The notes under the pieces are model-generated. The model was not told the origin of the DNA, searched no databases, and worked only from the letters and a program-made list of their open reading frames with translations. From the NCBI RefSeq assembly GCF_000306765.2, contig NC_017941.2, positions 2,666,001-2,730,000 of the forward strand: a DNA stretch of 64,000 bases, given 5' to 3'. The DNA is from Haloferax mediterranei ATCC 33500. Lineage in GTDB: Archaea; Halobacteriota; Halobacteria; Halobacteriales; Haloferacaceae. Shown piece after piece: positions 42,659 to 52,172 of the stretch. Positions within the stretch are counted from its first letter, which is position 1; the number at the start of each line of letters is the position of its first letter. A program made the translations under genes and the position numbers.

Positions 42659-44194
42659 TTACGCCAAGAAGACGTGTCGCGGCCGGTCTGCCAGCACGTC
42701 ACGGCCCCACTGCACCGTGTCGCGGAACTCGTCGGAGCGGAAGAAGCCCATGGCGTCCTCCTGCGAGCGCCACTGACTGGCGATGAACATGTCGTTTTCG
42801 TCTTCGAGGTTGACCATCAGGTCCGTGTCGAAGTGCCCGTCCATGTCGTCGAGGAGACCGCCGACGACGCCGAACTTCTCGACGAAGTCCTCGCGGTGTT
42901 CGGGCTTGACGGTGTAGAACATCCCCATCGTCCCGAATCCGGACTCTTCGCCGGCACGTTCGACGATGCCGGGGAGTTCCGAGAGGAATCCGGCGGCCGT
43001 CTCGGCGGCCGAAGCCGTCTCCCAGATTGAGACGACTGCGTTGCGGTCGCGGTCGTTGGCCTCGTAGACGGCCGTCTTGACGTGCGTCGGGTAGTGGTCG
43101 AAGTTCCCGCGGAGACCTTCGACCTCCTCGAAGACCTCGTCGGCGTCGGCTTCGGAGTAGAGGACCGTCGCGTACACGTCCTCGCCGTGCGGCTTGCCCG
43201 CGTAGATGTTCAGGTCGTCGAGTTGGCCCCGGATGTCGGTCTCGTCGGCCTCGTCGTCGCTGTCTCCACCGTGGTGGCCGCCTTCGCCGTGGCCGTGTCC
43301 ACTCTCGCCGTGATGGTGACCGTCTTCACCGTGGGCATGTCCGCCCTCACCGTGGTGATGGCCACCCTCTCCGTGCGCGTGTGCGTGGTGGTGCGATTCA
43401 TCGCCGAACTCGCTCGTCGGGACGGCGTCGCCCGCGAGGAACGCGCCGAGGTCGGACGGCGGGAAGCGGCGACCGACGTAGAACTCGCCGAACTCGCCGT
43501 ACTTCGCCGACACCTCGTCGAAGCGCATCTCGTAGACGATGTCCTTGATGTCGGTCGGGTCGTCACCGAAGAGCGTGACACCCCACTCGAACTCCTCGAA
43601 ACCGACCGAGGAGGCGATGACCTGCTTGATTTTCCCGGCGTACTTGCGGCCCGTGTCGCCGTGGACCGACATGAGTTCGCGGCGCTCGTCGAACGGCAGG
43701 TCGTACCAGTTGTGTTTCTCGCCGCGACGCTTCGACATCGGGTAGAACGACATGTAGGTGTCGTCCGGAATATCCGGCTGGAGTTTGCCCTCGATGTAGC
43801 GCAGGAGACCGGTGTCGATGTCCTCCTTGTTGCCTTCGAAGTAGTCGTCCGAGACGTAGCCCGAAACCTCGGTGACGGAAACGTACGAGGTGGGTTGCTC
43901 GGTGAACTCCGCAAGCGCAGTCTGTTCGAACTGCCGCTCTGCGCGGGAGATGTCGTCCAGCGTCGGACGGAAGTGGACGACCATGAAGTCGGCCTTGTGG
44001 CCGAGAACGGAGAAGATGGCCGAAGTACCCTCCGCCGCGTCTTCGACCGCTTCGTGGGAATTGAGATAGGCGACACCTTCCTCGATGGCACGGCGGCGCT
44101 CGTGCTCGGGCGCGTCGCGCCACGCGTCCCAATCGACTGTTCGGAAGTCGTGCAGCGCAAACCAGCCCTCGTCGGTCTGTGGGGCCTCTACCAT
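42659..44194 (-). CDS. pitA: Heme-binding chlorite-dismutase/ABM fusion protein with His-rich linker
   Basis: 511 residues. Residues 1 to about 250 are a chlorite-dismutase/HemQ domain: YPMSKRR carries the catalytic Tyr of coproheme decarboxylases, and LMSVHGDTGRKYAGK the proximal His. A linker of about 50 residues with repeats of HHHGEGGHAHGE follows. The C-terminal ABM (antibiotic biosynthesis monooxygenase) domain is split into two parts (YATVLYSEADADEV and FIASQWRSQEDAMGFF). In Haloferax this is the protein known as PitA, noted for binding nickel columns. Likely roles are haem synthesis or oxidant handling. Bidomain proteins of this kind seem restricted to haloarchaea. Confidence 0.92.
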   Translation of the reverse strand: MVEAPQTDEGWFALHDFRTVDWDAWRDAPEHERRRAIEEGVAYLNSHEAVEDAAEGTSAIFSVLGHKADFMVVHFRPTLDDISRAERQFEQTALAEFTEQPTSYVSVTEVSGYVSDDYFEGNKEDIDTGLLRYIEGKLQPDIPDDTYMSFYPMSKRRGEKHNWYDLPFDERRELMSVHGDTGRKYAGKIKQVIASSVGFEEFEWGVTLFGDDPTDIKDIVYEMRFDEVSAKYGEFGEFYVGRRFPPSDLGAFLAGDAVPTSEFGDESHHHAHAHGEGGHHHGEGGHAHGEDGHHHGESGHGHGEGGHHGGDSDDEADETDIRGQLDDLNIYAGKPHGEDVYATVLYSEADADEVFEEVEGLRGNFDHYPTHVKTAVYEANDRDRNAVVSIWETASAAETAAGFLSELPGIVERAGEESGFGTMGMFYTVKPEHREDFVEKFGVVGGLLDDMDGHFDTDLMVNLEDENDMFIASQWRSQEDAMGFFRSDEFRDTVQWGRDVLADRPRHVFLA

Positions 44195-44344
44195 ACCCGG
44201 TGATAAGGAGGCATCCGGTATTGAAGTTGCGAGTCGTTTTCGTGATGCGGGAAACGATTGCTTCGCCGGTGAACCGGCGCTACGTCAGTCATTTTCGTTC
44301 AAAAAGAGCAGCAATCGGAGTCAGAATCGAAGGCGGGAACGCGA

Positions 44345-46138
44345 CTAGCCGCCGAGGACCGTCGGCCCGAATATCATGAGGAGCAGCGACGCGAGCATCG
44401 TGAGGCCAATAGAGGTCGTAATGGTTCGGACCACGGTATGCGGGTCGTCGACCGGAAGCCGCGAGACGACGGCCTCCGCCGCAGTTCTGAGGATGCGGCC
44501 GCCGTCGAGCGGGTAGCCGGGGATACAGTTGAAAAGCCCCAGTTGGAGGTTAATCCACGCCGTCCAAAACAGGAGGTTGGCGAGGAGGAAGACGCCACCA
44601 CCGAGGAAGCCGAGCGGTCCACCGACCTGGTAGAAGTTGATGATGTCGCCAGTGAAACCGGGGAAGTTCGGAATTCCGAGGACGACGGATGCGAGGGGTA
44701 ACAGGAGCGACACGTAGACGAGTTGAAGAGGCGAACCGGTCAATCCATTAGCGACGCCGCTGGAACCGTCGCCGCCGTCACCGCCGAGGAGCGAGAGATA
44801 CGTTCCCGCGGGGTACTCCTGCGTCCCGAAGTCCGTCAGGAGAAGCCCGCTCGTTCCCGGGAAGATGTTGACCCCGAGGAAGCCGTTTCCGTCCTGTGGG
44901 TTCTCCCCGAGCGTCACGTCGTACGTCTGGAAAGAGCCATTGCGGTACACTTCGACGGGGACAGTCTGAGTCGGTTCGGTCCGGTCGAGTGCCTCCTGTA
45001 AGTCGGTCGACGAGGTGATTCGCGCACCGTCGAGCGCGGTGATAATGAGTGGGTCGGTCGTCCCTACCGCGTTGAAAAGCGATTCGTTCTTCGCGATGTT
45101 CGTGATGTACGCGCCGACCGGAATCGTTCGTTCGCCGACGGACGTGTCGAGACGGACGAACCGAGAGTCACCGACAGCCGCCTCGAACTCCGCTTGGGTC
45201 GAGACGGGCGTCCCGTTGACGGCCGTGACGCGGAGCGGGTCACCTCCCGACTCGACCGTGAGATTCGCCGGATTTCCGGAGACGGAACCGGCGACGACGA
45301 GTTCTCTCGTGACTGAGACTGTTCGCTCGCCGTCCAGTTCGACCGTGACGGTCTGGTCGTCGGCCGAGAGAAGTGCCGCGTCGAGTTCCTGTGTCGTGTT
45401 GACCGGCGTTCCTTCGATGGCAGTCACACGGTCGCCGCTGGAAATACCCGCGACATCGGCGGGTGACCCCGAGTACGCACCGGAGACAGCAACCCCCGGT
45501 GCGACGGAGATTGAACCGATAACCGGGCCGAACAAGAGAGCGAACGCAACGACGGTGACAGCGAAGTTGTTGGTCACGCCGGCGGCGAACATTCGAGACT
45601 TCCCGCCGCGTTCGGCGCGACGTTGGCTCTCTTCGGACGGTTCGACGAATGCACCGACGGGGAGAATCGTCAGAAGGACGACCCCCATCGACTCCACGTC
45701 GATACCTTCGACACGGCTGAGGACGCCGTGGCCTCCCTCGTGGACGACGAGACCGACGAGGAGACCGAAGAGAATCTCCGGGGCGACAGACAACGGGAGG
45801 AAGTCGTTCACGCCGGGGATAACGAGGAAGTTCTGCGGCTGGTTCACCTGCGTCGGGGCGGGCGGATTGGAGACGATGAAGACCGCCTGATAAACTAAGA
45901 GCACGAACGACCCGACCATAATGACGAGGGCGACACCGAGGCCGATGTTACTCCACGCACGCCAGAACCGCTTTGGAGAGGCGAGTTTGTCGAGGAGTTC
46001 GCGGCCGCGACGGGTGTGAACCGTCATGAGGGGACCCTGGACGCGAATGTACTCGGGGAGAACCCCGCGAGCACGCAACAGCGCCGCAAGGAGAGAGTAA
46101 GCGATGAATCCGGCGAGGATCCACTGCAACGTGTTCAT
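44345..46138 (-). CDS. Site-2-type membrane metalloprotease (M50) with PDZ domains
   Basis: 597 residues from ATG 46138 (MNTLQWILAGF). The zinc motif HEGGH is in LVVHEGGHGVLSR, and the third ligand in NCIPGYPLDGGRIL. Two PDZ-like regions lie between them (GISSGDRVTAIEGTPVNTTQ and GDPLRVTAVNGTPVSTQ, plus a third TDPLIITALDGARI). It cleaves transmembrane helices, possibly of an anti-sigma-like or surface protein. A longer start (46165) adds nine residues before the first helix. Confidence 0.9.
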   Translation of the reverse strand: MNTLQWILAGFIAYSLLAALLRARGVLPEYIRVQGPLMTVHTRRGRELLDKLASPKRFWRAWSNIGLGVALVIMVGSFVLLVYQAVFIVSNPPAPTQVNQPQNFLVIPGVNDFLPLSVAPEILFGLLVGLVVHEGGHGVLSRVEGIDVESMGVVLLTILPVGAFVEPSEESQRRAERGGKSRMFAAGVTNNFAVTVVAFALLFGPVIGSISVAPGVAVSGAYSGSPADVAGISSGDRVTAIEGTPVNTTQELDAALLSADDQTVTVELDGERTVSVTRELVVAGSVSGNPANLTVESGGDPLRVTAVNGTPVSTQAEFEAAVGDSRFVRLDTSVGERTIPVGAYITNIAKNESLFNAVGTTDPLIITALDGARITSSTDLQEALDRTEPTQTVPVEVYRNGSFQTYDVTLGENPQDGNGFLGVNIFPGTSGLLLTDFGTQEYPAGTYLSLLGGDGGDGSSGVANGLTGSPLQLVYVSLLLPLASVVLGIPNFPGFTGDIINFYQVGGPLGFLGGGVFLLANLLFWTAWINLQLGLFNCIPGYPLDGGRILRTAAEAVVSRLPVDDPHTVVRTITTSIGLTMLASLLLMIFGPTVLGG

Positions 46139-46300
46139 CGCCCGGAAGGAAGCGACGCGCGCCAAAAGGCGTTCGGGTTATCTGCGCGGTGAACGCTAAC
46201 GCCCCGTCTTCAGGATGGGGAGAATGTCACTCCTTCAGAGCGAGAAAGATGTCACTGTTCCAGTCCAGGAATTGGAAACGAACGCAACTCGGCTGCGACG

Positions 46301-46804
46301 TTACGCGTCGTCTTCGTCGCCGTCGGTACCGTTGTCACCGGACGACTCGATTTCGACTTCGACGCCACCATCGTCGTCGGACTCGGTAGACGTAGATTCG
46401 GTAGACGCAGACTCGTCGGATTCATCAGACTCGCCGAATTCACTGGACTCGTCATCCGAAGCAGCCTCGTCCGTCTCGGCGTCTCCCTCCGACTCTTCGA
46501 CGGCCGCATCCTCGTCAGGGTCGTGCTCGACGGTAACTGTCGCGTCTTCAGCAACGTCGACTGTTTCCTCTTCGAGTTCGATGTCGGTGAAGGAACTATC
46601 AGATGACGAGCGAGTCCGGTAGATAACGTAGGCGACGCCAGCAAGGAAAAGTCCCCCGAGGAACAGACGACCGTAGGAGCGTCCGCCGGAAGATTCGTCG
46701 TCCGCAACGTCAGCCTGGGCGGATTCGGGGTCTAACTCCTCGAGTTCGACGTCTGGTTCGTCTTGCGATTCCTCGGCAGACCGGATGAAGTCGATGAGAG
46801 ACAT
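46301..46804 (-). CDS. Highly acidic single-pass membrane protein
   Basis: 167 residues. An acidic N-terminal region, one hydrophobic helix (GRLFLGGLFLAGVAYVIY, about 48-65), then an extreme Asp/Glu/Ser tail (EFGESDESDESASTESTST). Composition suggests a surface or membrane-associated charged spacer. No family recognised. Confidence 0.6.
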   Translation of the reverse strand: MSLIDFIRSAEESQDEPDVELEELDPESAQADVADDESSGGRSYGRLFLGGLFLAGVAYVIYRTRSSSDSSFTDIELEEETVDVAEDATVTVEHDPDEDAAVEESEGDAETDEAASDDESSEFGESDESDESASTESTSTESDDDGGVEVEIESSGDNGTDGDEDDA

Positions 46805-46901
46805 GTGAAATCACTGCGGCGAGGCCGCGGCGGGTCGCTCGCGGGGAGCGAACCTGCGTTCCAGTACGCAGGACACAGACATAAGTCGTCCCCCAGAAAG
46901 G

Positions 46902-46909
46902 TTTTTATC
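46902..46909 (+). promoter_or_regulatory. TATA-like box of the LURP-one-like gene
   Basis: tttttatc lies 24-31 nt before ATG 46933, the leaderless spacing. Confidence 0.55.
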
Positions 46910-46932
46910 CAATACCGGGACCACCACAACCC

Positions 46933-47472
46933 ATGTTCGAGAGTTCCCGCTACGAAGTCCGTCAGAAAGTCTCTATCGGCACGAAATACGTCGTCTACGA
47001 GAATGACACGCCCATCCTCTCCGCGAAGAAAAAGAAGTTCAAACTCAAGGAGGACTTCCGACTGAACGACTACGACAGCGGCGACGAGCGATTCCGCGTG
47101 AAGGCGGACAGCGTCCTCGACGTGTCCGCAGCCTACGATATCGTCGACAGTCAGACCGGCGAGCGCGTCGGCGCGGTCAAACGCGGCGCGTTCTCGTTCG
47201 CAAAACACACCTACCAACTGCTCGGCCCGGACGGGTCTGTCGTCGGCCGAATCGTCGAAGACAACGTCCCGATGGCCATCGCCCGGCGTGTCCTTACGAC
47301 GCTCATCCCCTTTTCGTACCGTATCGAGAACGCGACGGGTAAGCCGGTCGGCTCTATCGACGAGGCGTTCTCGTTCCGGGACAAGTACACCATCGACATC
47401 GACACGGAACAGATAGACCCGCGTCTCCTCGTCGTCGGTGCCGTGGTGATCGACGCCATCGAAGAGAACTAA
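46933..47472 (+). CDS. LURP-one-related / Tubby-like fold protein
   Basis: 179 residues. RYEVRQKVSIGTKYVVYEND, VLDVSAAYDIVDSQTGERVGAVKR and KYTIDIDTEQIDPRLLVVGAVVIDAI follow the LURP-one pattern of a 12-stranded barrel around a hydrophobic C-terminal helix, related to scramblase/Tubby folds. A membrane-lipid role is likely but untested. Monocistronic. Confidence 0.85.
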   Translation: MFESSRYEVRQKVSIGTKYVVYENDTPILSAKKKKFKLKEDFRLNDYDSGDERFRVKADSVLDVSAAYDIVDSQTGERVGAVKRGAFSFAKHTYQLLGPDGSVVGRIVEDNVPMAIARRVLTTLIPFSYRIENATGKPVGSIDEAFSFRDKYTIDIDTEQIDPRLLVVGAVVIDAIEEN

Positions 47473-47580
47473 CCGAGCGGGACGACGACTCGCGACGTAT
47501 TTCGTCGAGACACGGAGTTCTTCGAAGAAGGTGTGATATCCGTCAACTATTTTAGTTCCCAGAATGGGACTTTATTTGAC

Positions 47581-48159
47581 ATGTGCACACAGATTAAAGA
47601 CTCATTCCGCCTGCTCTTCGTCACTGTCGTCCTCGTCGGGGCGGTGGTCGGTGGCACCGGAGTTGCCGCCGCGGAGAATTCGTCGGTTTCATTCGTGACC
47701 GAAGACGGAAAGGTGACGGTGCAACCAGCGGAAAACCAGACGATTCGCGCGACGAGCGACCTCGAACCGGGAACCAACGTCAGCCTTCGCGTTGTGTCAG
47801 CTGACGACACGGAACCACGGTTCCTCAAGACGACAGAGACCACCGTTGGCGAGGACGGAAACTTCTCTGCCGCATTCAATTTCTCCGAGGCTCCAGACGG
47901 GGGAACGTTCACCGTTACTGCCGAGATTCTTCTGCCGTCCACGGACGATGACCAGGTTGAATCCGAGGGTGTCGTCGTCGAAGATACCGAATCGACGACA
48001 ACCGAAACCGCAGACTCGACGAACGAAACGGCGGCCGGGACGGAGACGACAGAAAAAGACGGCATCGGAATCATGGTTCCCGGATTCGGCATCGGAACCG
48101 CCGTCTTCGCACTTGCTGCAGTCGGTGCGGTCGCGTTCCTCGCCGGGCGACGTTCATAA
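47581..48159 (+). CDS. PGF-CTERM surface protein with BGTF-like domain
   Basis: 192 residues from ATG 47581. A Sec signal (SFRLLFVTVVLVGAVVGGTGV) is followed by a domain resembling the BGTF surface domain (SVSFVTEDGKVTVQPAENQT, then LEPGTNVSLRVVSAD), a Thr/Glu-rich stalk and a PGF-CTERM tail with VPGFGIGTAVFALAAVGAVA and RR. The tail is the sorting signal for archaeosortase ArtA, which attaches the protein to membrane lipid. Function unknown. An in-frame 47533 start would precede the signal by 16 residues. Confidence 0.8.
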   Translation: MCTQIKDSFRLLFVTVVLVGAVVGGTGVAAAENSSVSFVTEDGKVTVQPAENQTIRATSDLEPGTNVSLRVVSADDTEPRFLKTTETTVGEDGNFSAAFNFSEAPDGGTFTVTAEILLPSTDDDQVESEGVVVEDTESTTTETADSTNETAAGTETTEKDGIGIMVPGFGIGTAVFALAAVGAVAFLAGRRS

Positions 48160-48244
48160 TCAAAACGGCCCAAGTAAAACGAACGAATAGCCGAACGTCG
48201 GCGTCCGAGACCGAGACGGGCGAAACCCGGCGCGTTCGGTCTTT

Positions 48245-49903
48245 TCAGTCCTCGCGACGGAGACGCGTCACGACGAAGTCCTGTTCTAACTCACCGAGGA
48301 ACTCGCCGAGGCGCGGCCCCTGCGTGTCGTCGAAGAAGAGGCGGTACCCAGCGGCGAAGAAGTCGCCCATCTCGATATCGTGCTCGCGGGCGGTCTCGTA
48401 TATTTCACCCTGAATCTCCTCGCCGTCGTGGCCTTCGGCGACGAAGTCGGCGAGGTCGTCGAGGGCCGACTCGACCGCAGGCTCGAAGTCGAATTCGGGG
48501 AGTTCGACCTGCAGGCGGTAGTTGTACTGGTTGTCCATCTTCTCGGCCCAGCGGCGGGCGCGTTCGACCCGGCCGAGTGCCTCGTCGATAACGTCTTCGG
48601 GCGTGTCGTCGTCGAAGAAGCCCTCGTTGCGGGCCATCTTGACGCGCAGGTCCTCGTCGTCGGTCATGCCGAGGACGGCCGCGAAGGTGTACGGGAGGCG
48701 GATACGGTCCTCACGAACGTCGTCGACGACGAACGGGTAGGCGCGCTTTGCGAACCGGGTGAGGCTTTCGTCGTCGACCTCGCCGAAGTACGCGCGTTCG
48801 AATCGGTCGAAGTCGTCGACCAGTTGGTCGAGTCGCGTCAGGTCGAGGTCGCGGGCCTTCCGCGGGTTGAGCGCGAAGAAGTACCGAAGCACCTCGGGTT
48901 CGAGCAGTTCGAGCATCTCCGGGACGGTGACGATGTTTCCGGCCGACGAGGAGAGTGCCTTCCCGTTGAGCGTGAACCACTCGTAGACCATCGGCACCGG
49001 CGGCTCGATTTCGAGGACGTTCTCCGCGATGTCCTTGCCCGAGGGCCACGAGCCTTCAGCGTGGTCCTTGCCGAAGGGTTCGAAGTCGACGCCGAGAACC
49101 TGCCACTGGCCGGGCCATTCGAAGCGCCACGGAAGCTTACCCTCGCGGAACGTCGCCGTTCCGTCGTGTCCACAGCCGTCGATGGTGTTGTCGCCGACAG
49201 TCATGTCGGTACAGGTGTACTCGATGGTGCCCGCTTCGAGATCGATGTCGGTGACCGTCTCCGTAATCTTCCCGCACGCTTCACAGACGGGATTGAACGG
49301 GACGTAGTCGTCGTCGACCTTCGACTGGTACTCGCTGAGCACCTCGCGCGCGGTGTCGATGTGTTCGAGGACGTGCTCGACGACGGGGTCGAAATCGCCG
49401 TTTTCGTACAGTTTGGTGTTCGAAATCATCTCGACCGGCACGCCGAGACGGTCGGCGTCGGCCTTCAGAAGGGCCGCGAAGTGCGCCGCGTAGGAGTCGG
49501 TCTCGCCGAACGGGTCCGGAATCGAGGTGTACGGCTTGCCGAGGTTGCGGCCGAGTGCACCGGCGTCGACCTCGCCGAGTCCGACGATGTTACCGTCGGC
49601 GTCGGCAAGTTTGCGTGGAAGTTTTCGGAGCGGGTCCTTGTCGTCACTCGTGAAGACCTGTCGGACCTCGTGACCGCGCTCGCGGAGTACTTCGGCGACG
49701 AAGTAGCCGCGCATAATCTCGTTGAAGTTGCCGAGGTGAGCAACACCGGACGGAGAGACGCCGCCTTTGATGACGACGGGTTCGTCGGGGTCTCGGGCTT
49801 CGATTTCGTCCGCGACGTCGTCGGCCCAGAAGTCGTGGTGGTCGTCACTCGATTCGGGCGTGCCGTCGGGAACATCGACGGAGGAGGCTTCGTCTGTCGT
49901 CAT
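48245..49903 (-). CDS. lysS: Lysyl-tRNA synthetase, class I
   Basis: 552 residues from ATG 49903. The class I signature GVAHLGNF (HIGH) is near residue 52 and the SSSAGN (KMSKS-equivalent) region near residue 310. A Cys4 zinc-like cluster appears (CEACGKI, CGHDG). Class I LysRS charges lysine in most archaea in place of the class II enzyme. It follows the pyrH gene with one base between. Confidence 0.95.
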   Translation of the reverse strand: MTTDEASSVDVPDGTPESSDDHHDFWADDVADEIEARDPDEPVVIKGGVSPSGVAHLGNFNEIMRGYFVAEVLRERGHEVRQVFTSDDKDPLRKLPRKLADADGNIVGLGEVDAGALGRNLGKPYTSIPDPFGETDSYAAHFAALLKADADRLGVPVEMISNTKLYENGDFDPVVEHVLEHIDTAREVLSEYQSKVDDDYVPFNPVCEACGKITETVTDIDLEAGTIEYTCTDMTVGDNTIDGCGHDGTATFREGKLPWRFEWPGQWQVLGVDFEPFGKDHAEGSWPSGKDIAENVLEIEPPVPMVYEWFTLNGKALSSSAGNIVTVPEMLELLEPEVLRYFFALNPRKARDLDLTRLDQLVDDFDRFERAYFGEVDDESLTRFAKRAYPFVVDDVREDRIRLPYTFAAVLGMTDDEDLRVKMARNEGFFDDDTPEDVIDEALGRVERARRWAEKMDNQYNYRLQVELPEFDFEPAVESALDDLADFVAEGHDGEEIQGEIYETAREHDIEMGDFFAAGYRLFFDDTQGPRLGEFLGELEQDFVVTRLRRED

Positions 49904-49904
49904 C

Positions 49905-50618
49905 TCACTGTGCCCAGTAGGTCGGTTCGTCGCCGCCCTCGGGGATGATGTCGGTGCCCGTGTGTTCACCGCGGAGGACCGCCGGTTCGATTCTGTCGGG
50001 GTCCGTCCCATCGAGGACGATAGTGCGCATTTTCGCGCGCTCGATGAGTTTCGCAGCGAGCAGGTCGACCGGCGCGGACGACCCGGCGTTCATCTCGATG
50101 TCGCCGATGACATCGACGAGTTCGCCAGCGGTCATCTCTTCGAACTTCGTCGCGTCGGGGTCGCTTTTCGGGTCGGCGCTGAACACGCCGTCGACGCTGG
50201 TCGCGTAGATGAGCAAGTCGGCGTCGACGTACTCGGCGAGCGCGGCCGCGACGGCGTCCGTCGTCTGGCCGGGCATGACGCCGCCCATCACGGAGATGTC
50301 GCCGCGTCGGATGGCGTCGCCAGCGGCTTCGTAGTCGTGGGGGACCTTCGGGTCGACCTGCGAACCGAGCGCCGCGATGAGGAGGCGCGCGTTGATTCGC
50401 GTCACGTCGATACCGATCTGGTCGAGTTGTACTTCGTTCGCGCCGAGGTCGCGGGCCGCACCGATGTAGTCGCGGGCGACACCGCCGCCGCCGACGACCG
50501 CACCGATTTCGCACCCGTTTCGTGCAAGGGTCTCGACCACGGACGCGTGGCCTTCCACGCGGCGAGCGTCGAGGTCCGGCGCGAGCACACTTCCGCCGAT
50601 AGAGATGACGACTCTCAT
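49905..50618 (-). CDS. pyrH: UMP kinase
   Basis: 237 residues of the amino-acid kinase fold: VVISIGGSVLAPD at the start, VVGGGGVARDYIGAARDLGA for the phosphate site and DADLLIYATSVDGVFSADP for UMP/ATP. Archaeal UMP kinase makes UDP in pyrimidine synthesis. It is likely cotranscribed with lysS. Confidence 0.95.
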   Translation of the reverse strand: MRVVISIGGSVLAPDLDARRVEGHASVVETLARNGCEIGAVVGGGGVARDYIGAARDLGANEVQLDQIGIDVTRINARLLIAALGSQVDPKVPHDYEAAGDAIRRGDISVMGGVMPGQTTDAVAAALAEYVDADLLIYATSVDGVFSADPKSDPDATKFEEMTAGELVDVIGDIEMNAGSSAPVDLLAAKLIERAKMRTIVLDGTDPDRIEPAVLRGEHTGTDIIPEGGDEPTYWAQ

Positions 50619-50711
50619 TGCACACGCATATCCGTGAGCGCATCTTAAGGGTTATCAAGTGCGAGACACCCGTGTCGAGGGCTTTAAACCACGCTCGCGG
50701 CGAGTATAGGT

Positions 50712-51035
50712 ATGCGACTCGTCACCGTGGAGACGGTTACACTCATGGTCGTCGGATGGGTGCTCGCCCTCGGCGCAATCTTTCTCCGACACCGACGAGG
50801 CGAGTTCGACCGCCGAACCGGACTCAACTGGGTGCTGGTGGCGTGTTTCTCCATCGGGTGGGCGCTCTGGCAGTACGACACGCTTCCGGCGACCGCGGAC
50901 ACGCCCATCGGGACGCTGGCACCGTGGGTCGCGACGCTCTTAGGCTTCGTCGGCGTTGGCGTCGCCGTCTACCTCTACCGAACGCGGCCAGACGCGTCTG
51001 GCGAAACCGCATCCTCGTCCTCGGAGCAATCTTAA
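50712..51035 (+). CDS. Small membrane protein
   Basis: 107 residues with three hydrophobic segments (TLMVVGWVLALGAIFL, NWVLVACFSIGWALW, APWVATLLGFVGVGVAVYLY) and a Ser-rich tail. It is 25 bases upstream of the MobB-MoaE gene in the same direction. Not recognised. Confidence 0.65.
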   Translation: MRLVTVETVTLMVVGWVLALGAIFLRHRRGEFDRRTGLNWVLVACFSIGWALWQYDTLPATADTPIGTLAPWVATLLGFVGVGVAVYLYRTRPDASGETASSSSEQS

Positions 51036-51060
51036 ATCGACACGGGCCGTCAGTCCGGAT

Positions 51061-51864
51061 ATGCAAGTATTTGGGATCGTCGGCGCGGGTGCGACGACAC
51101 TCTGCGAACGACTTGCCCCGCAACTGGATGGACGCGTCGCCACTATCGAATCGCTCCCGAGCGGCGCGACAGAGGCGGAAACGCCCGAATCCGTCTCGGA
51201 GACGGACGCAGTCTCGGTAGCCTACGGACTCGCACCGAACGGAAACTGGGTCGGTACCGGTGAGGGCCGCGACCTCGACGGACTTCTCGACGACCTCGCG
51301 TCGCAGTGCGACTACGCACTGCTCTCTGGATTCCCTGACGCGCGCGTTCCGACGCTCGCACTTGACGGCGCAGACGCTGCAAACGTCGTCGCAGAGGCTG
51401 AAACCGCGGAAGCGGTCGATATTAACGACCTCGCGGCCGACGTAGACTCGTGCGAACCCCACATCACTCTCGAATCGCTGGTCGACCGGGTGAAAGCCGA
51501 CCCGCTCGCGGACTACGCGGGTGCGATTGCGACGTTCACCGGTCGTGTTCGCGCAAAGGAGAACGAAGACGACGAGCGAACGGTCAGCCTCGAATTCGAG
51601 AAGTACGACGGTGTGGCGGAGACCGAGATGGCGACCATCTCGGAGGAACTCGAAGCACGGGACGGCGTCCACCGCGTTCTCATGCACCACCGGGTTGGTG
51701 TCATCGAAGACGGTGCCGACATCGTGTTCGTCGTCGTCCTCGCCGGCCACCGGACGGAGGCGTTCAGAACAGTCGAAGACGGCATCAATCGTTTGAAAGA
51801 CGAAGTACCGATATTCAAGAAGGAAACGACAACGGAAGAGGAGTTCTGGGTGCACGACCGCTGA
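51061..51864 (+). CDS. moaE: MobB-MoaE fusion, molybdopterin synthase catalytic subunit
   Basis: 267 residues. Residues about 130-267 are MoaE: the catalytic lysine pair K246 and K253 is seven apart in LKDEVPIFKKE, exactly as in bacterial MoaE. The N-terminal 125 residues are MobB-like, but the P-loop GIVGAGATTLCERL has Ala where the Walker Lys should be, so GTP binding is doubtful. MoaE inserts sulfur into precursor Z. In Haloferax volcanii the orthologue is known to be modified by the ubiquitin-like SAMP1 at equivalent lysines. No MoaD gene is adjacent. Confidence 0.9.
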   Translation: MQVFGIVGAGATTLCERLAPQLDGRVATIESLPSGATEAETPESVSETDAVSVAYGLAPNGNWVGTGEGRDLDGLLDDLASQCDYALLSGFPDARVPTLALDGADAANVVAEAETAEAVDINDLAADVDSCEPHITLESLVDRVKADPLADYAGAIATFTGRVRAKENEDDERTVSLEFEKYDGVAETEMATISEELEARDGVHRVLMHHRVGVIEDGADIVFVVVLAGHRTEAFRTVEDGINRLKDEVPIFKKETTTEEEFWVHDR

Positions 51865-52172
51865 GTCACCCGGGAGCCGTAGATACGCTGCAGATACTGT
51901 GATAATCGTGAAAATTCAGCCATTTTGAGGAAGTTTTTGCCGCAAAAAGGGTCCGGAAAACGGCTCATTAGGGGCGGATTACCCCATATATAACCACAGA
52001 TATTTGGTTCGAATAAATCCATCAGATACGGTTTTAAAATATCTAAGCGGATAAAAAACAGTCGTAAAATGTATCGTTTGAGTCGATTCAAGCTGAAAGC
52101 GACCGAACTAATTCCAACGGTCCTGCCTTTATAACAGGTAATGGTGTCATAGGATGGAGTGAGGTGTACCAG
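51865..52172. other. AT-rich leader region before the DUF7123-like gene
   Basis: About 310 bases without an ORF. It contains A/T tracts (51985-52080) and a TATA-like box at 52127-52134. The long untranscribed or leader space is unusual for so small a gene, hinting at regulation, but I see no specific site. Confidence 0.5.
52127..52134 (+). promoter_or_regulatory. TATA-like box of the DUF7123-like gene
   Basis: ctttataa lies 39-46 nt before ATG 52173. The predicted short leader contains gtgaggtg, a partial Shine-Dalgarno match, so this gene has a leader unlike its neighbours. Confidence 0.5.

Noticed and set aside
43082..44203. 373-codon plus-strand frame
   Set aside because: Antisense to pitA, whose Cld and ABM domains identify the coding strand.
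48380..49948. 522-codon plus-strand frame
   Set aside because: Antisense to lysS, whose class I motifs are clear.
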